Assembly: GCF_029784155.1 (NCBI RefSeq)
Contig: NC_073691.1
Span: 29,169,130 to 29,233,129 of the forward strand
Reading direction: 5' to 3'
Length of the DNA stretch: 64,000 nucleotides
Origin: Uranotaenia lowii
Taxonomy: Eukaryota > Arthropoda > Insecta > Diptera > Culicidae
The position numbers and the translations under genes were made by a program. The notes beneath the pieces were generated by a model. The model saw nothing but the letters and a program-made list of their open reading frames with translations. It did not search any database and was not told where the DNA came from. Every line of letters starts with the position of its first letter. The first letter of the stretch is position 1. This document shows, piece by piece, positions 20,641 to 32,698 of this stretch.

Positions 20641-22450
20641 AATTAAACATAACTTTTCACACCTGAAATCACCGAACAGCGACAAGTTACCAAAAGCCCT
20701 AGAAACTCATCCGTCACAACAGCAGAATCCAAATAGAACTCAAACAAGTGACCCCATCTGTGGATCGTTCCACTTCCATGAGGAACCATATGAGCATCCG
20801 AAACCGAAACCTCCGAAACCAAACGATTCCGGTCAGCTGGGTTTCCTTCAGCTCGGAAGTTTCCAGGTTCCGGAATCCCTGGGAAAAGGATACCATCACA
20901 CCGAGAGGGAACCCAACAATTCCTGGTCCGGGATCTCACTCGGGTTTGCTACCGAACTTTCCAACCTGACAACTGACCGGAGAAAATGGTGTGTTTTGTT
21001 GGCCAAACTCTAGCCTGATTCCTTGAAGATTTGGCAATCCCATCATCTTTCTCACACACAAACAAATATATAACATACAGCCGGGTCTAATTTTGGTTCT
21101 GGACCACACACATCGGTCTTTACTCCAAAAACGGGAATCGATTCGAGAGCGTTCCTTCTCTGGGAATCGGAATAATTTAATTTTGTAATAATTATGTGAG
21201 AACTTTAAATTATATAGCCATAAAAGTGGGTTGGGGAGGACGAGGTTTGAACTCTCCGGGAAATCATCGAAAACATACCGAAATGAAACGAAACCCGAAA
21301 AGGGGGAAGGGAGATTCAGAAGCCCCCATTTTCTTCTCACTCCTCCCACCCTTAACCTCAAACAACAGAGCAAGAGTAGCAGATTGCCAAGATTGCCCGA
21401 TTGCCGGCCCAAGATTGCAGCATCCCAACCAGCTCCACAAAGCCACAAGAGGGAAAGAGAAAATCCGTTTTACAACCCGCACACACGATTTTGAGGCCGT
21501 CCGGAAGCCTTCCGAAAGGGGTTTCGAAAGAGAGAAAGAGACCGAGCTGGGACTCCGCCTCGTCCACGTGTTTTTTGTTTCACTTTGGTGCTCCCAGGGG
21601 GAATTTTCTCTCCGAGAAAAACCACCGAACACAGCTGACAGATGATAACAGGCAACCATCTGTTGGAAAACGTGGAAAATCGGAAAACTCTCGGGAGAGT
21701 TTCCCTCATTCAAATGCTCTTGAAGAGTGAGGGTGTAAATGAAAGAGCAACAATAACAGAGAGCCGTGTTTCCGGATTTCCACCTTCCAAACTGTCCCCC
21801 TTCCACCAACCAAAAAATTGGGAGAAAACCATCTAAATATGGAAAACCCCATTCGGCCAGCAGCTTCTGGTAGACATCGAAGCACCATCGTAGCAGAGCA
21901 TCCCTGGCAGATAAACCCAACCCAGTTTGTGACCGCAAAGAATTGCCGGCGATGGAAGGAAGACGACGACGTCGATGTTGTTTTTTTTGTAGAAATTTGT
22001 TTTTTTTTTGTCGAGTTTTTCTAAAAGATGCAAAAAACAGCACCTCGGTATAGGTAAAATGGAAGCACTCCTCCCAACGGAGGATTTGAAAAAAAAAAGG
22101 AAAATTCTAACAGAACCCATTTAAAAACTTTCACGAAGCTGTTTTTCCTGGTGTTTTTCCGAGAAAATGTGCACTTTTCCACTTTCAGTTTTCCTCAACC
22201 CTTCAACTCGTCTCTTCCATTACAAGGAAATAAAAACTTCTAAATATATAGCACTAGGAGGTCCTCTTCACGGAAATTTTCCGACGAAAAGCATAGAAAC
22301 GAGAAGCTTCCGTTCCGTTTCGTTGAGGAACTTTCCGGGGAATGTTCTTGTGCATTTTATTGATTTTTCACAATTAAATTCAGATTCCGTGTGGTGAGCT
22401 GCTGCTGTTTGAGTGCTCTGCTGTTTGCTCTATCCGGATTTCCTAGAAAG
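20641..22450. other. GC-richer unique island, no recognised gene
   Basis: The composition is balanced and no TIR or duplication is visible. Long open frames occur on both strands (for example 21264-22043 minus and 21196-21645 plus), overlap one another and show no domain or codon pattern that favours one of them. It is probably host non-coding DNA such as an intron, UTR or regulatory region. A CA-rich segment near 21055-21075 and A/T runs near 21980-22100 are simple sequence. Confidence 0.35.
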
Positions 22451-24402
22451 AGGAATGGAATAAATTGTATGGATTAGTTTCTTGCTTTAGTAGTTCGATT
22501 CACTTTTTTTTTGCTGGAAAGTTGCCTGCTATCTACTTTCCATAAAATGAGCTGGGAGCTGGATTTGAATAATTCACTAAGCTAAATTGGATTTTTTTGA
22601 CGATGGCAGAGTGGCGATTTTCAAAGCAATGAGGAATTTGAATAGTAGTCAAGATTCCACTAAAGTTGTCGAAATTACAGAAAAATCCATAATTTAACAG
22701 AGTTTTGAGCAAATTTGAATCACGGGTTCTGTGACACAGAACACAGAATTTTTAAAATAAACATAGATTTCAGAGATTTTTTAAATTTTGTTCGTTTTTT
22801 CCAAAAAAATACTCTTTATTTTTCGTATTTTTATTTCTGTTTTGGAAAAACATTGATAAATTAATAATTTTAATTGGGTTTTCTCAAATAAAATTTTTAA
22901 AAAGGCTCTATTTTTCATGACTTTTCTAAGAAATTTATGCTTTTTTCATCACAGATTTTTAGGGTAAAATCACAGAAAATCAGATTTTTTTTTTTTCGAA
23001 AAAACAATGTGAACTTCATGGAATTACCCAAATTCGTATAATCGGGCGCTGAATTCAAAAATGAAATTGAAAAAAATCTCAGCACCTAGACAATTTTTCA
23101 GTTATGCTCCAAAAATGAAATTTTGGAAAAATGAAAAAAGTACTTGTGTTTATATTCAAATATCTCGGACTGCTTAACATCAATAAAAAATCTCTTTGTC
23201 GTATCATGAAGGTGAATAAATTTGCTATCAATTCAGTTTTGTGCCTGATCAACAGTATTGATGATTTTTTTTTAATGTATCGTCAACTGTAGACTCGTTG
23301 GTAACGTTTTAAAATTTTATTTAAAACAAAGTTTTCAAGTGGTTGTTCAAAAAAATCGGTTGAAATTGAGGAAATTATACTAAAATTTTCAAATGACTTT
23401 CTGGTAAGTTAATGATCAATTTTGGTGTGAAGTAAGGGAGATTTTTAATGTAAAACTATTTCCAAATTGGGATTGGTTTCTATGAAAAAAAAAAAATAGA
23501 TTACTATATGACTAAATCGGTGAAAAAAATTCTGTTCAAGCTACCCTTTCAAACTCAATACACTCTCATAGAACAAACAAGTTTTTAAAAGGGTTTAAGT
23601 TTAGTTGGTAATTTTGAGGGAACATAATTTTCGCCATTTTTATGGAAAATAATGATGAATTTTTTGACGACTGTTGATAAACTTTATAAACCTTATAGCT
23701 GAGAGAATATAAAAAAAATTTGAACGACCACAAAAAGCTTCAAGCCTAAAAATTAAAAATTATGTTATGTTATGAATGAGATTTATTTGTTTTAAAAATT
23801 ATTATTGAAAACCAAATCCTGGAGCAGAGTTGTTTGTAGCTGAAAATAATAAAATGAATAGATTTTATAAGCTATATTTAAACAGAGTTTAAAAAGTTCA
23901 GTTGGCTTAAAGAGGTTTTATAATAAAGGTATCAGCTTACCTGAAAATTTACAAAATAATGGAAATTTTTTTCCAGAAACCAATTTCGTAAGAGGATCAA
24001 GATAAATTTTAAAAATTAGAAAATTGGATGTTTGACCTGTTTTTGCAGGCTTATAAAAAGAGGGGTTTGTTAAAACAAAAGAAATCACTTTGATTTCGAA
24101 CACCAGAATTTTAATTCTTAAGGTAAATTATTTTTAGTACATAAAATTTAAAATCGTTGAAATATTTATAAAAATTAAGAAAATTTTCTACAATGTTTAA
24201 TATTGTGCCAATTTTTTTGACAATTAAATTACAAAAAAAAACAGGTTAAGTTTTCCTCAATTTGGTGTTGATGAAATTTAAAAAATTAAAATGAATAGTT
24301 TGAAGGTGAATATAATAACTCACAATATTCTATTCTTTGTTTAACAACTGAAAGTAAAAGAATCGTAGTTAAAAACACATTTTAGTTATTATTCTCTAGC
24401 AT
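22451..24402. other. AT-rich region containing family C repeat copy 1
   Basis: AT-rich, mostly unrecognised. From about 23035 to 23400 (starting near atcgggcgctgaat) the sequence matches the reverse complement of 58555-58975 through several blocks: gttatgctccaaa, atatctcaga/ggac, gaaggtgaataa, and caagtggtt. This defines an interspersed repeat (family C). Its borders and class cannot be seen. Confidence 0.5.
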
Positions 24403-24800
24403 AAGGTTGCCAGAAATTTATCCGGACATATCCGGACCGAGCAAATCTAGACGATTTTATCTAAAAACTTGGCAAAATCCGGAAATTTGATTTAAAAATT
24501 AACATCCCAAAGTCCGGGCCGTATCAGGGAAAATTTGGTCAACCACGGAACAATTCAATAAAAATCAAGAAGAAAACGCTTAATTTATTTTTCCATCAAA
24601 AAACCTTAGAAAATTTTAAAACATTTATTAGACTTTTGAACCTGTTTATGATTATTAATATAAAATTTGCTTAAAAAATAAGTTTTTAACGCAAAATTCG
24701 AAAATTGAAATAGTTCAATTTGAACTTTATTTGGATTATGCAAAAAAAAACCAGGAATCCGGGGAAATCTAGGAAAAACCGGGCAATCTGTCAAGCTTAA
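24403..24800. repeat. Family M MITE-like repeat, copy 1
   Basis: The left end reads AAGGTTGCCAGA. The right end, reverse-complemented, reads AAGCTTGACAGATTGCCCGG, so short imperfect inverted termini around GATTGCC are present. The interior has repeated CCGGA motifs and an AT-rich middle that aligns with the copy at 54591-54932. It is non-coding. The superfamily is unknown. Confidence 0.5.
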
Positions 24801-24846
24801 TTTAGAAGTTTAAATGTATTATTTAATTTAATGATTGATTATTTTA

Positions 24847-25029
24847 CTGGCTTGTGATATAGCTCAGTTGGCAAGTCAGTTGCTTTCTGAGCCGATGTCC
24901 GTAAGTTCGAGCCCAAGAGTAAATATCGATCACAGTTGTACCGGATAAGTTTTTTCAATGTTTTTCCGACAACTGCATCGAATGACCTAAAGATGTCAAA
25001 ACGACTATAATCGAAACAAAAAAAAGGTC
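24847..25029 (+). mobile_element. tRNA-derived SINE
   Basis: The flanking 10-bp duplication gattatttta lies at 24837-24846 and 25030-25039. A near-perfect A box TAGCTCAGTTGG (24860-24871) and B box region AAGTTCGAGCC (24903-24913) lie in a tRNA-like head. A roughly 90-bp tRNA-unrelated body follows, then an A-rich tail near 25015-25025. Its head differs from that of the SINE at 5308, so it is a separate family. The tRNA cloverleaf is not complete enough for a functional tRNA gene. Confidence 0.75.
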
Positions 25030-25039
25030 GATTATTTTA

Positions 25040-28000
25040 TATTATGAGGCCCTTGGAGCCAAAGAAGTTTAAGTGCATAAAAGCTTATTTCGAGAAAACA
25101 TTCGTTAAAGTTGTTATAATTGAGCGTTTTCCATAAATTTTTATAAAAATTGTATTTTTGTTTCAAATGTGAAAGTATACAAATGAAATTCCAAAAATCT
25201 GAGAAAATCAGCAAATAGAGTATAAAAAATGAATAATTGTTTGGCATCATTAACTTAAAATCGATCATTTTGTCACTTATGCCCCTTTGGCTCTGAGGTT
25301 CTCATATCTACTCATCATGCTTAACAATAAAACAGGTAAAAATTTCCAGCAGAGATTTCCACCTTGAGATTAAATATTAATTGTTAAATGAGATTAAACT
25401 TTTTCAATCATATTTGTTTCAAAGTTAAATTCAAAGCCAAGACTTTATATAAAACTTTTTTTTTTCAAAATATACTTATTTTATGTTTTATGTTTAAGAA
25501 TTTCAGCAGGATTGTGATGTCAAACTGCCTCTGACTTAATATTTGAAATTTCAATTTTGAATGAACAAGTCAGGCCCGTGTGAAGGACCCGTGGGGGGGA
25601 AGCAAAAAAAGGAATATCTAACACCGCTTTTCACTCATTCACACAAACTAAATTAAACATAGGACTGATAAAAAACAAATTTTTCAAATCATACCACAAT
25701 GAAAGTTTTAAATGTTCGATAAGTCATTGATGTATTTTTTTTAAAATGATGTTCTTTATTTTGAAGTAGAAATTTGTTTCAAAAGAATTTCTAAACTTAT
25801 TAAAAATAAAGGTTTCCAAAATACAGAGCTTAAAATAAATTTGAACTCTAGAATAAATGCCCAATCAGGTAAAAAAACAACCATGATTAGTTATTAAGGA
25901 AATGATAAAAATTCTTAATTTTTATTCATCTAAATTAAACTTTTTCTTCATTTTCAACTGAAAGGTTGATTGAAAAATTCCGCTGTCGTATTTTCGATTA
26001 AAAATGTGAATTTTTGATAACTGAAAAATTATTTTCAACTTTGGAAAATTTATTCAATGATTATTGGTGGTTCAATTTAATTTGATAAAAAGAAGAATAG
26101 ATACATTTATTATTATTTGAAAAGTGCCAGTGAAAGCAGTCAGAGATAAAACCTATTTATAGAAAAATCCTTCTATTATAAAAACAAATGGCTTAAAAAG
26201 TTCATTTTTGAAGTGCAAAATAATAACTTCATGTTCAATTATATTTACAAGGAAATGTTGGAGAATGGGTAATTTTGTGAATGATCAATGACAACTGATT
26301 AAAATTCAAAAATAAGGAGTTCCAAGTTACAACAAATATTGAAAGAAAAAAGCAAATACAAAGTAAGTTAACATTCTGCATTTAAATTAAGTTTTAAGTT
26401 GCTACTTCAAACTATGTTTTAAACTTTTTGAGATTAATTTAAAAATTATGATCGATTCATAAAACATGATTTTATCTAAAAAAAAGTTAATGAAAAGTTT
26501 TTAAACTTTCAATCACATGTTTCAAAGTTTTAAATTTCAAGCTCTGAGCATTTTGTCACTTTCGATTAAAGTATTGAGTCTTGGAAAGACCAGAAGGTTG
26601 AAACTATGTTTTTTAATTAAAAATGAATATGTAAGGGCTTATGTGTCAAGTACGCAAAAATTCAGAATTAAAAAAGAAGACTAAAAAATTCGGCAAGTTA
26701 ATTAAAGAATTGGATAAAAACTGTACTTTAACTCGGTAAATTTATTCAAAAATTTAAACAAAACTTGAAAATGAAAAAGATAAGTTTTTTAAAACATTTC
26801 AGGAGGTTTTTTAATAGACACGTTTCAAGTTTTTTAATTGATGACTCAAGGCAACAGCATTTTGGTGCTTTGTTTTAAATGATTGATTTGGTAGATTTTA
26901 GCGTTCTAAACTCGAATCTTTTATCAAATTTGGTCAAACACTTTAAGTTTTTGTGATAAAGAGTCTTAAAATGTATCAGTTTTAAGTAAAATCAAACATT
27001 GATAACTGATTAATTAACAAACCTACATATATGAAAAAATCTGATTCTGATTCTGTTTATCATACTTCATCCAATTAAAGAATAATATCATGATGGAAAT
27101 GATGCATGATCTAAAAACTGTAAAATTCAAAAATAAAAAAAAATGAAAATATATCATTACAAGTATTTTTGACATAACTGCAGAAAGTGGGAAAAAAACT
27201 TGATTTCATTTAACACATTTGTTGAAACCTGCGAAAGAAAGATAATAAGATAAGGTTTTCTTTAAATATCTTAAATTCAATTCAATACTTTTTACTTATT
27301 TTCAAAAGTCATTTCAATAACAAAAGCTAAAAGAAATATTGCATATTCAAATTTAGGGTACTCAAATTAGTCGAAATTACCTTTTTTATAAATTGCACCT
27401 CAGAAAAATGTAAATTTTGTTGCCATTTGTAAATTATGTGTTGCGTTGAGCATTGACAAATAAAAGTCGGAATTGGTTTCTTGAAGAATATTTCAAAGCA
27501 GCATAACATTTGTAAAGAAAAAATGGTTCGTTTCAAACTCTGTTCTTATTTTATTACACTTCTTAATAAAAACCAACTCTGAAGGCGAGGTAGGGGTTTT
27601 GTATGTCAAGTTTTAAGTTCCTTTACTGAAGATTAATTGATTTGCTATTTAGAACCAAAGTTAGTTTCAATTCGTAACGTTGAATCGTGTCATAGATCGA
27701 AATGTCTCTAGCCAAGGGTGATTTTAGATGAAATTCCGCCGGAAGCGAGAAAAATTTCTATCTTGCTTGTGAACACTTATTTTCAAATACATTTTAAGAT
27801 CAAGTAATTTTCCGTTACTACGGTGAAAATTGTACTTGGAAAAAATTTTCTTGGAGAAGGGGTTAAACCCCTAATCCCCCCCCCCCCCCCCCCCATCATG
27901 TATCATGATTTTCAATTTTGTTTCTGAATAATGAGCCTGAATCCAAAATCTGAGTACTTATGCTGTATTTAATAATAACTGTTGAAAATTCCGAGAGAAT

Positions 28001-28348
28001 TGAGAAAGTTTATCGATCTGCAAGCAAGAGAAATTTCTCCAATATTTGTGTTACAATTGAATTACAGATATTGAACTCAAAGCTTGATCGTGCCATGTTG
28101 TCTCTCCAAGCAGACTTCTATGGCAAAATTATAGCAAATTTTGCCATCAATCCTCAAAAGCAAGATTTGGTATCGTTATGCCTGAAAAAAGAGGAACAAT
28201 GCCAAATTTGGGTCTCAGGGTATCAGACTAATGCCAACTGTAGGATTTATTGAAAACTTAATGAAAAACCCGATTTAATACACTTAACAGTGGATTGGAG
28301 CCTTTCTAACAGAGTTTAAATTATATTTGGAAATATATAAAATAACTA
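25040..28348. other. Long AT-rich region, nothing convincing
   Basis: More than 3 kb of AT-rich DNA without a supportable gene. A run of 19 C lies at 27876-27894, preceded by ggggttaaacccc; this resembles the G/C-run terminus of family E but lacks its CCTACGGCC end. The 97-codon frame at 27960-28253 has no recognisable domain. Confidence 0.4.
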
Positions 28349-30890
28349 GCAGACCCGGTAAACTTCGTCTTACCATTATAAACTTGGCGTCTATTTCAAT
28401 TTTTTTTTCGCTGTTTGACTTAAAAAAAGCATCAAATCTTGAGTTGTTAATCGTCTCGCTTTCTTGAACATGTCCTAGTTTTTAAACATATCCATCTTTT
28501 CCGTTTGCTCGAATTGGCCCGCTCAATTATATCGGAATCAAATCTAGGAATTTTAACTCAATTCTACGGGTCTTTTAACTGATTATTCAAAAAATATCTC
28601 CAATAAATTTTACATACATCTTACATGAATCCTTTTCATTTACATTTCTTTGATTCGGATGGTTTGAATATTGCCGAATGATATCAGGTATCAGCTTCCC
28701 GTTGCAAATTCGATTTTTTCAGCACTCAACGTTTCCATCTAACTTGGCAAACCTCATGCTAAATAAAATCCACTCTTTATAACTTGTTCCATAAATAACA
28801 TTTGTTGATAATATCTATGTTTCATTTATTGTATACAATTTAGTTGATTGACTCCGCTTTGCTCGAGTTCACTTTAAGGTTTAAATCGAAATAAAAAATT
28901 TCTCATTTATTGGAATTTATTGCTTATGAAACTTTATGGAAGAAGAATTTTGAATATCGGGACAATTTTTGGAGTGTTTGCTCAATATTCTGCCTAGCGC
29001 AGCACTTTTAGCTCCCGAGTAGCTTTTGATGGTATATTGTTTAGAACTGAAGAAATAAAAACATTAGAGATGATTTTTTTAAAACCATTTTCAAGAAGCG
29101 TCACTTTCCTCACATTTGGAAGCAGTGGTTATTTATATCCATATTTTCATCAAAATCATGTCCAAAAAAAGGTTCGCCCTTTTTTTTAAGCAAAAAATGC
29201 TAATTAAATCAAGAAGTCTTGATTTATTGAGTTAATATTCTAAGAAATTTAATTTGGTTTTGAAAGAAGAAAAGATATGATTAAATTTTTTGTTATTCAA
29301 CCGAATTAAAGCATTTTTATCTTCTTTTTTATCCTTAAATACATACCTGCCAATTTAAACCATTGTTGTCTGATTTAAAATTTTTCTAAAAATTGTTGAA
29401 GGTGATTTGCGATTCTGTTTAAGATTATGTGATATATTCAAGATTCAATAAGATTTAATTGGAACGCAGGTTTTAAAAAATTAAATACATAGAAAAAAAC
29501 TAATCTTTCAAGCATGAGTTCATTCTTTTTTCTGAAAATTTTCATGTAAATTTACCTCGACCTTTAAAAATTTTAAATATCCGTTCAGATTTAACACTCG
29601 GGATACCCTATCTGACTATTTTAGAGAAAAATTGGAATATGTTTCATGAGTTAAAGGCGCATTGCCACTTGTTTCACCGTGAGAAATGACAGGAGTTAAT
29701 ATTATTTTCAACACTTTTAGGTCATAACAAAAACTTATCAAATAAAAAATCAGCTTCTGCTATCAAAAAATTATGCTTCTGGAATATCAATCACAAAAAA
29801 AATGTCATAAAAAAATCGGATCTCAAGTCTCACCTAGGTAACCAAAATATGTTAAACAAAAACACACATTTATGTTAAGTATGTTCTTGAATTCTGTGTA
29901 AACAAACAGGCAACCTGTAAACAGTTTTTTGGTGAACGATTTAAAAAAAAGTTAAGTTTATTTAGTCAGATTGTTAATTTGGGCCCAACCATTTATAAAT
30001 TTAGAAATCATGTATACATTTTTTGTAAATGTTGAACGTTTGCACTTCTTTGCATTCGGCCTTCAAATGAACATCAATCTTATATAATCCATTTTAAAGG
30101 ACAGGCTCTTGTTCAGTTCATGTGTCTGTTCATTTGCAACGGATTTTGTGGTTGTTCTATAAATTTAATGGCGCATGATACAACTTCTGTGATTCACATT
30201 TGTACATGTTTAATAAATATTTCTAGCGTTTTGGATTATAAACCAAGTTTTTTCCACTTTTCTTTTTTCAAATGTCCGCAAAGAGTCATACCATTATTTC
30301 ATACGCATCAGTACTAAATTCATATTATTTAGACAACAATTCCTTCTTGAAATAACACGAATTGAAGTTTAATTATTTCAAATCGTTTGAATGGTTTTGA
30401 TTTGATCGGCAAAACCAATCTGGATCAAATGTAGGCGTCATTCATTACTATGTGCTGTACAAATGATCTAGGAATCAAGAAGAAAAAACACATCTAGGCT
30501 TCATGTGGTCACCACATGCATCGAAATTATGCTTGGTTGAGAAATGCGCGCCCAAATATTCCCACTAAACAGTATGCTATGCCATAGTTACTAACCTCCT
30601 ACGACGTTTGCTTGCGACGCCTTGACCATAGAGACGAAAAACAAACCGCCCGCCCGGCGCCCAAAGTAAAGAAAATCTCGAAAAAATTGAAGGCCATGAC
30701 TTTAATTTGATTCAATTTATCACAAATTTAATGATTACGGACAATTAATGCGACTTTGTGTTGTTTTTATTCGATATAAACTGATTCGCATGCCCACAGA
30801 ATATTCTAAAAATAATTTCATTTGAATCGGTTGGGTCATTTCGGAGGAGTAGTACTACAAACACCGTTACAAGAGAATTTTATATAATAG
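28349..30890. repeat. 2.5-kb interspersed repeat with GACCCGG / TTTTATATAATAGAT ends
   Basis: The left end reads actagcagacccggtaaact and the right end includes gaatcggttgggtcatttcg followed by gagaattttatataatagat. Paired ends of this kind, with a GACCCGG start and an ATTTTATATA-T-AGAT finish, are familiar from interspersed repeats in many insect genomes. I recognise the pattern but cannot name the class. The interior is AT-rich and contains no protein domain I can read. A GC-richer patch lies near 30590-30670. Confidence 0.45.
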
Positions 30891-31061
30891 ATATAGAATA
30901 TACATGATAGATTCCTTCCCTCTGAATAATATAAGTATGATTTCAGATATTCAAACACGAAAAATTCCAATCTCAATATAAAAAAATGATGCCTGATACG
31001 TTTTTTTGGGGAAAAGCGAACTGGTATGTAAGGAGCTCATTTTATGTATGGAAAGAATGGT

Positions 31062-31750
31062 AATTCTGAATTCTGAATCTGAATTCTGAATCTTAATTCT
31101 GAATCTGAATTCTGAATCTGAATTCTGAATCTGAATTCTGAATCTGAATTCTGAATCTGAATTCTGAATCTGAATTCTGAATCTGAATTCTGATTCTGAA
31201 TTCTGAATCTGAATTCTGAATCTGAATTCTGAATCTGAATTCTGATTCTGAATTCTGAATCTGAATTCTGAATCTGAATTCTGAATCTGAATTCTGAATC
31301 TGAATTCTGAATCTGAATTCTGAATCTGAATTCTGAATCTGAATTCTGAATCTGAATTCTGAATCTGAATTCTGAATCTGAATTCTGAATCTGAATTCTG
31401 AATCTGAATTCTGAATCTGAATTCTGAATCTGAATTCTGAATCTGAATTCTGAATCTGAATTCTGAATCTGAATTCTGAATCTGAATTCTGAATCTGAAT
31501 TCTGAATCTGAATTCTGAATCTGAATTCTGAATCTGAATTCTGAATCTGAATTCTGAATCTGAATTCTGAATCTGAATTCTGAATCTGAATTCTTAATCT
31601 GAATTCTGAATCTGAATTCTGAATCTAAATTCTGAATCTGAATATGAGTTCTGAATCTGAATTTTGAATTCTGAATTTTGAATCCTGAATTCTGATTCCT
31701 AAACCTGTATCCTGAATTTGAAAACTGAATCTGAATTCTGCATCTGAAAT
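31062..31750. repeat. 13-bp satellite array (GAATTCTGAATCT)n
   Basis: About 45-50 copies of the 13-bp unit GAATTCTGAATCT occur in direct tandem, very homogeneous from about 31075 to 31630. The last 100 bp is degenerate (attttgaatt, gaatcctg, gaatctata). The unit is itself a heptamer GAATTCT plus a hexamer GAATCT. A variant with GATTCT occurs at least twice in the first third. Every unit carries an EcoRI-type GAATTC. Very similar but non-tandem wording occurs in family E at 511-556. Confidence 0.95.
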
Positions 31751-32698
31751 TGAATCTATATTATGTATGAGTATGTAGAAATGAAAAAAAAAAACATAAA
31801 TTCATTCTTCAACACGAGTAAAAAAAAACGAGGGTCATAAGATCTTCATATAAATTCCCCCCCAACGCAGTTTCCTGTACGGCTCTGCATTTTGTTGACA
31901 CCCGGCATGGCTTTAGACACTATAATTTCATAAATGAAATTATAATGTCTATAGGCATGGCGGACTCTGAAGGAAACGCCCATCCGCCATTTGCTGCATT
32001 GAAAAGCAAGAAGTGTAAGATATAAACACTGTTGCCGTATTTGCCCCAGCAGACTGAGAAACTGCCCAGACCACGGTGCGTCTTAGTAATGCCTTTTACC
32101 TATTTGAGTTTGAGCCGCTTTCAATCAAGCGTGCCGATGGTTTATTGGATAGCGCTTGCAACTTTGGATCTGAAGGGTTTTGGTTCAATTCTCGAGTTAA
32201 TATAAATATTATTTTTTTATTTTGATTATCTTCAATTTATAAATGATTGCTGGTGCTGCTGCTTCGAGGCGCCACTAGCAACTTTTTTTTATGCCATAAT
32301 AAGTATGATATGTATTTGGTAAAGAAAACGGTTTCAACTATTTTGTTTTTTTCCCGTTTTTGAAAGGGTTGTGTAGAAAAAAAAATGCATTCTTTTGAGA
32401 CTAAAATCATTTTAATTGTGCAGCCCAGTTTCGCAAAAACGTTCTTGACATTTTTAAAATGGCACATACAAATCCACGGACATCAACAGAACTCGTCGAG
32501 CTGAGTCGATAGGTACCTATAAAGGTATGTCTAAGACCCATAATTAATGATCTCTCAAATCGACCGATAACCAAACCTTTCTGTTAGAAAGGCAAAAACT
32601 CATTTGACAACCGTCTCAAAACTGGATTTGATAGCAAAGGCGTCGAACACATCCAAAATTTAGCATCGTTGTGCTGTTAATTTTTTTTTTTTTTTCAG
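31751..32698. other. Mixed region with a 42-bp palindromic insert
   Basis: Composition is mixed. The notable feature is the palindrome at 31912-31953. T-runs occur near 32680-32695, just before the insertion described next. The minus-strand frame at 32237-32467 is unsupported. Confidence 0.35.
31904..31961. repeat. 42-bp near-perfect palindrome flanked by 8-bp direct repeats
   Basis: The arms at 31914-31931 and 31934-31951 pair at 17 of 18 positions around a 2-bp loop. The outer bases are flanked by GGCATGGC at 31904-31911 and 31954-31961. This looks like a minimal TIR-only insertion with a target duplication, or an excision footprint. It is non-coding. Confidence 0.6.

Noticed and set aside
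21264..22043. 259-codon minus-strand open frame
   Set aside because: Several overlapping frames of similar length exist on both strands, composition is irregular and no motif is recognisable.
24847..24925. Possible functional tRNA gene
   Set aside because: The A and B boxes are good but the acceptor and anticodon stems do not pair well, and the copy has a SINE body, A-rich tail and target duplication.
27876..27894. C-run as a third family E terminus
   Set aside because: The CCTACGGCC end and the flanking E-specific sequence are both absent; only the homopolymer is shared.
31062..31750. CRISPR-like repeat array
   Set aside because: Units are directly adjacent 13-mers without spacers in a eukaryotic context; it is a simple satellite.
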